A DNA stretch of 7,573 bases from NCBI GenBank assembly GCA_002415465.1, contig DHYT01000219.1, positions 2,724-10,296 of the forward strand. Reading direction: 5' to 3'. Within the stretch, counting starts at the first letter, position 1; each line of letters begins with the position of its first letter. The notes under the pieces were generated by a model. That model did no database searches. It was not told the origin of the DNA and saw only the letters and a list, made by a program, of their open reading frames with translations. This document shows positions 5,375 through 7,573 of this stretch, one piece after another. This DNA comes from Desulfobulbaceae bacterium UBA5123. GTDB lineage: Bacteria; Desulfobacterota; Desulfobulbia; Desulfobulbales; UBA5123. The position numbers and the translations under genes were made by a program.

Positions 5375-7375
5375 CTACCAGCCGAACCGCAACTCATTGT
5401 CCATGGCGTCGACCCGCTCGATTTTCACCCGCACCAACTCGCCAGGCTCCGCCCGCCCGGCCTGCACGACGGGCAGATCGCCGTCCAGTAGGCAATCGGT
5501 CAACACCACCTGCACCCTTTTGGGGCCGCGATTGATCACCAGCGCCTCGACCCGTTCCCCGACCCTTGGCTCAAGATACTTGAACAGCCAGTAGCGGTGC
5601 CGCTGCTGCCGGACCAGATTGACCCGGCTCTGGGTGGTGAGGATCTTCGCCGCCAGGTCATTCAACTCCTCGCGGCGATAGAGCGCGCCCTTGCCGGCCA
5701 GCAGGCTTTTGATCTGCTGCTGCATGAGCAGATCCAGCAGCCGCCGGATGGGTGATGTCACCGTGGTGTACTGGCTTACCCCGACCCCGCTGTGCGGCTT
5801 GGGGGTGGTCAACAACTGCCCCGGCGACAGGAAACGCCGCTGCTGGAAGTTCACGAGGAGATCCTTCTGCGGGCTGACAAACAGCCGCTTGCGCGGCGGC
5901 TCCTGGCAGCGGTAGAGACCGGGCACCTCCCGCTCGGCCACGAACTGCGCGCCCAGGGTATTGGCGAGGACCATGAACTCGGCGACCAGGGTCCGGCTCA
6001 CCGTGTCCACGTCACTCAACTCGACGGCAACCGGCTCGCCGCCATCGGTCAGCCTGATATTCACGTCCGGGATGGGGATCAACAACGCGCCCGCCGCCAC
6101 ACGCCGCTGCTGCAGCTTCTGGCTCAGATCCGCGAGCAGCCGCAACTCCTCGTCGCTCTCCACCATCTTTTCCGCCTCGCCGTAGGAAAGCTGCCGCTTG
6201 ACCATCACCACGCTGGCCAACAGATCGAAATCCAGCACCTCTCCCGCCGGTGAAAGCTCCACCATGAAACTGCCCGCGGCGCGCGGCTGCCCGGCGATGA
6301 GGCTGCAGCACCCCTGCGAGATCGCGGGCGGCAGCATCGGCACCTGCCGCTCCGGGAAATAGAGCGAGGTCACCCGGTTCAGCGCCTCCGCGTACAAGGC
6401 ATCCCCCGGCCGCACATAGTGGGCGACGTCGGATATATGGATACCGACCAGATAGTTGTCGCCACGCTTCTCGATATGCAGGGCGTCGTCATAATCCCTG
6501 GTTTCGGCGCCATCGATGGTGAGCAGCGGCAGCGCGGTGAGGTCCCGCCGGCGGTCGGCGCACAGGGCCCCGACATCCGGGGTCGGGATCGCCGCCGCCT
6601 GCGCCAGTGCCTCTTCCGAGAAGGCATCGGCAAGCTCCTGCCGATGAAACGGCAGGTTTTCATGCACCCCCCAGACCCCGGCCTTGACCAGCAGATGAAA
6701 CCCGTCATGGGGATGGGTCAACCCGGCCCGCCGCAGCAACTCGCGGGCGGTGGCGCTCTCCGGGGCGTCGTTGCCGCGCAGGTAGTAGTCGCGCACCATC
6801 AGCAGACAACCTTCCCGCTCCGCCCACGCCGCATCGGCGTCACCTTCCCAGATTTGCAGCAGCCCCCTGCCGCCATTTTCAAGCAGGGCCTCTTTCTGCT
6901 GCTCCAACTCCTGCTGATGCCGGATCTGCGCGACAACCTCGGCGGAATGGACGGTGATCCGCCCCTCCTTGTACTTGAAATACAGCCGGTCCACAAAGAT
7001 GGAACGCAGAAAGGCGGCGACATGGTCGTCGGTGGCGTCCTCGCCAAAGGATAGCTCGGCGAGAAAGCGTGGCTCAAAAACAGACTCCGGCTCCTCGACG
7101 GCCAATTCCCAGATCCCGGCGAGATCAACCTGCGCCATCAGTTCCCGCCGCCGTTCGGCGACCTCCTTCAACTCCCGCAACATCTCCTCGCGCGGCAACT
7201 GCACCGATGCAAAAGACGACGCCTGCGACAAGTGCACCAGGCGCGACAAGGACAGGCTCACCTCGCGGCCATTCTGGTTGAGGAGATGCAACCGTTTGCC
7301 GGCATCCTCAACCACGAAGGCGCAGATAAATTTGCCCTGCTCGACATATTCGCCAAGTTTGCCTTGTGCCGTCAT
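5375..7375 (-). CDS. RNB-domain exoribonuclease (RNase II/R family)
   Basis: This is a predicted 3'-to-5' hydrolytic exoribonuclease that degrades RNA processively in the cytosol. In the 666 residues, the first ~45 (GKLGEYVEQGKFICAFVVED) look like a small beta-barrel, followed by a largely helical region to about 275. The RNB catalytic domain covers about 278-558, with the Mg-binding motif TIDGAETRDYDDALHI; its acidic residues are Asp288, Asp294, Asp296 and Asp297, all four kept. TSPIRRLLDLL at 540-550 corresponds to the conserved TSPIRRYxDL motif, though Tyr is replaced. Residues from about 605 form a degenerate S1/OB-like end (VGERVEALVINRGPKRVQVVL). The frame is open to an ATG at 7501, but the extra 42 residues run across a -10 box and the ribosome site. 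ATG 7375 has GGAG six bases upstream. It is monocistronic in view and convergent with pyrE. Whether it acts like RNase R or RNase II is not decidable. Confidence 0.93.
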   Translation of the reverse strand: MTAQGKLGEYVEQGKFICAFVVEDAGKRLHLLNQNGREVSLSLSRLVHLSQASSFASVQLPREEMLRELKEVAERRRELMAQVDLAGIWELAVEEPESVFEPRFLAELSFGEDATDDHVAAFLRSIFVDRLYFKYKEGRITVHSAEVVAQIRHQQELEQQKEALLENGGRGLLQIWEGDADAAWAEREGCLLMVRDYYLRGNDAPESATARELLRRAGLTHPHDGFHLLVKAGVWGVHENLPFHRQELADAFSEEALAQAAAIPTPDVGALCADRRRDLTALPLLTIDGAETRDYDDALHIEKRGDNYLVGIHISDVAHYVRPGDALYAEALNRVTSLYFPERQVPMLPPAISQGCCSLIAGQPRAAGSFMVELSPAGEVLDFDLLASVVMVKRQLSYGEAEKMVESDEELRLLADLSQKLQQRRVAAGALLIPIPDVNIRLTDGGEPVAVELSDVDTVSRTLVAEFMVLANTLGAQFVAEREVPGLYRCQEPPRKRLFVSPQKDLLVNFQQRRFLSPGQLLTTPKPHSGVGVSQYTTVTSPIRRLLDLLMQQQIKSLLAGKGALYRREELNDLAAKILTTQSRVNLVRQQRHRYWLFKYLEPRVGERVEALVINRGPKRVQVVLTDCLLDGDLPVVQAGRAEPGELVRVKIERVDAMDNELRFGW

Positions 7376-7381
7376 CAAAAA

Positions 7382-7385
7382 CTCC
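7382..7385 (-). promoter_or_regulatory. Ribosome binding site deciding the ribonuclease start
   Basis: On the minus strand GGAG lies six bases before ATG 7375. No comparable site precedes the ATG at 7501. This is the main reason for choosing the 666-residue form. Confidence 0.7.
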
Positions 7386-7397
7386 GTATGAACTACG

Positions 7398-7403
7398 ATT
7401 ATA
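7398..7403 (-). promoter_or_regulatory. Candidate -10 box (TATAAT) of the ribonuclease gene
   Basis: The minus strand reads a perfect TATAAT about 22 bases before the start codon. Transcription would begin near 7391, giving a very short leader that still contains the GGAG site. No good -35 match is found at 16-18 bases upstream (GCTCTT at 17), so an activator or an alternative -35 may be involved. Confidence 0.45.
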
Positions 7404-7471
7404 TTGTATTCTCTGTTGAGAAGAGCCGTGGCTGCCGCGCCGGATGCCGGGGGTCGCCACAAAAGGCGGGA

Positions 7472-7491
7472 AGGCCCCACGAATGGGGTTT
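7472..7491. other. Short inverted repeat upstream of the ribonuclease gene
   Basis: CCCCA (7475-7479) and TGGGG (7484-7488) form a perfect 5-bp stem. Its loop reads TTCG on the minus strand and CGAA on the plus strand. As plus-strand RNA it can be extended to 8 pairs with two G-U and one A-U pair. It lies upstream of the predicted promoter and could be an operator or the end of an out-of-window transcript. It has no proper U-tract. Confidence 0.3.
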
Positions 7492-7528
7492 GGTGTAACA
7501 ACTATCAACCGGTTTGTCACCTCAATAC

Positions 7529-7541
7529 GCCGGCGACCGGC
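7529..7541. other. Short GC-rich inverted repeat
   Basis: GCCGG (7529-7533) and CCGGC (7537-7541) are separated by three bases. Together with the neighbouring hairpin, this is all that the gene-free stretch 7404-7573 shows apart from a direct repeat. I see no ORF with a plausible start and ribosome site there. Confidence 0.25.
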
Positions 7542-7545
7542 AAAA

Positions 7546-7573
7546 ACCACCCAAAAATCAACTTGGACCACCC
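7546..7573. repeat. ACCACCC direct repeat, 21-base period
   Basis: Two exact copies of ACCACCC lie at 7546-7552 and 7567-7573. The period of 21 bases equals about two helical turns. They lie at the right edge, about 150 bases before the ribonuclease promoter, so a regulatory role is possible but chance is a serious alternative. Confidence 0.25.

Noticed and set aside
6419..7054. Plus-strand 211-residue ORF opposite the ribonuclease
   Set aside because: It is an open frame due to high G+C in the antisense of a well-supported RNB gene; no recognisable motifs.
7376..7501. Upstream extension of the ribonuclease by 42 residues
   Set aside because: The extension would cover the TATAAT and GGAG elements and has no family-like content, whereas ATG 7375 has a good ribosome site.

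Overview
The window looks like chromosomal DNA of a Gram-negative, probably anaerobic delta-proteobacterium-type organism (Desulfobacterota or a relative). That placement is inferred from how the PyrE, small dual-CXXC and RNB ribonuclease proteins read, not from a database match. A type I secretion membrane-fusion protein and its RTX-type cargo imply an outer membrane.

Left half (1-4386, + strand): a large calcium-binding RTX exoprotein that enters from the left edge, followed 26 bases later by a HlyD-family type I secretion adaptor. The RTX gene is open in one frame up to a stop at 306-308, then continues in the -1 frame to 2986. The homology-like pattern of the RTX module runs straight across the break, so 3-2986 is best read as one gene split by a single-base frameshift near the GGGG run at 291-294. 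The product has three visible RTX blocks of five nonapeptides each, every block followed by a beta-rich module, then two cadherin/VCBS-like Ig domains, one CADG/He_PIG-type Ig domain, and a polar C-terminal region that probably carries the secretion signal. No ABC transporter or outer-membrane channel is in the window. A 37-codon ORF overlaps the hlyD stop as ATGA and then ends, possibly a truncated third operon gene.

Middle (4387-5347, + strand): a 218-base intergenic stretch with a plausible sigma70-type promoter, then pyrE (orotate phosphoribosyltransferase, pyrimidine synthesis), then a 56-residue protein with two CXXC pairs, likely co-transcribed with pyrE. Base composition rises here from roughly 50-55% G+C to 60% or more on the lines I counted.

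Right half (5348-7573, - strand): a 666-residue RNB-domain (RNase II/R family) exoribonuclease convergent with the pyrE unit. A small GC-rich hairpin lies between the two stop codons. The ribonuclease start at 7375 is supported by a GGAG ribosome binding site and an upstream perfect TATAAT. The last ~170 bases hold no gene, only two short inverted repeats and a 7-base direct repeat.

I see no mobile element, CRISPR array, rRNA or tRNA. The most notable items are the split RTX gene and the small dual-CXXC gene; nothing here shows a clearly new multi-gene system.
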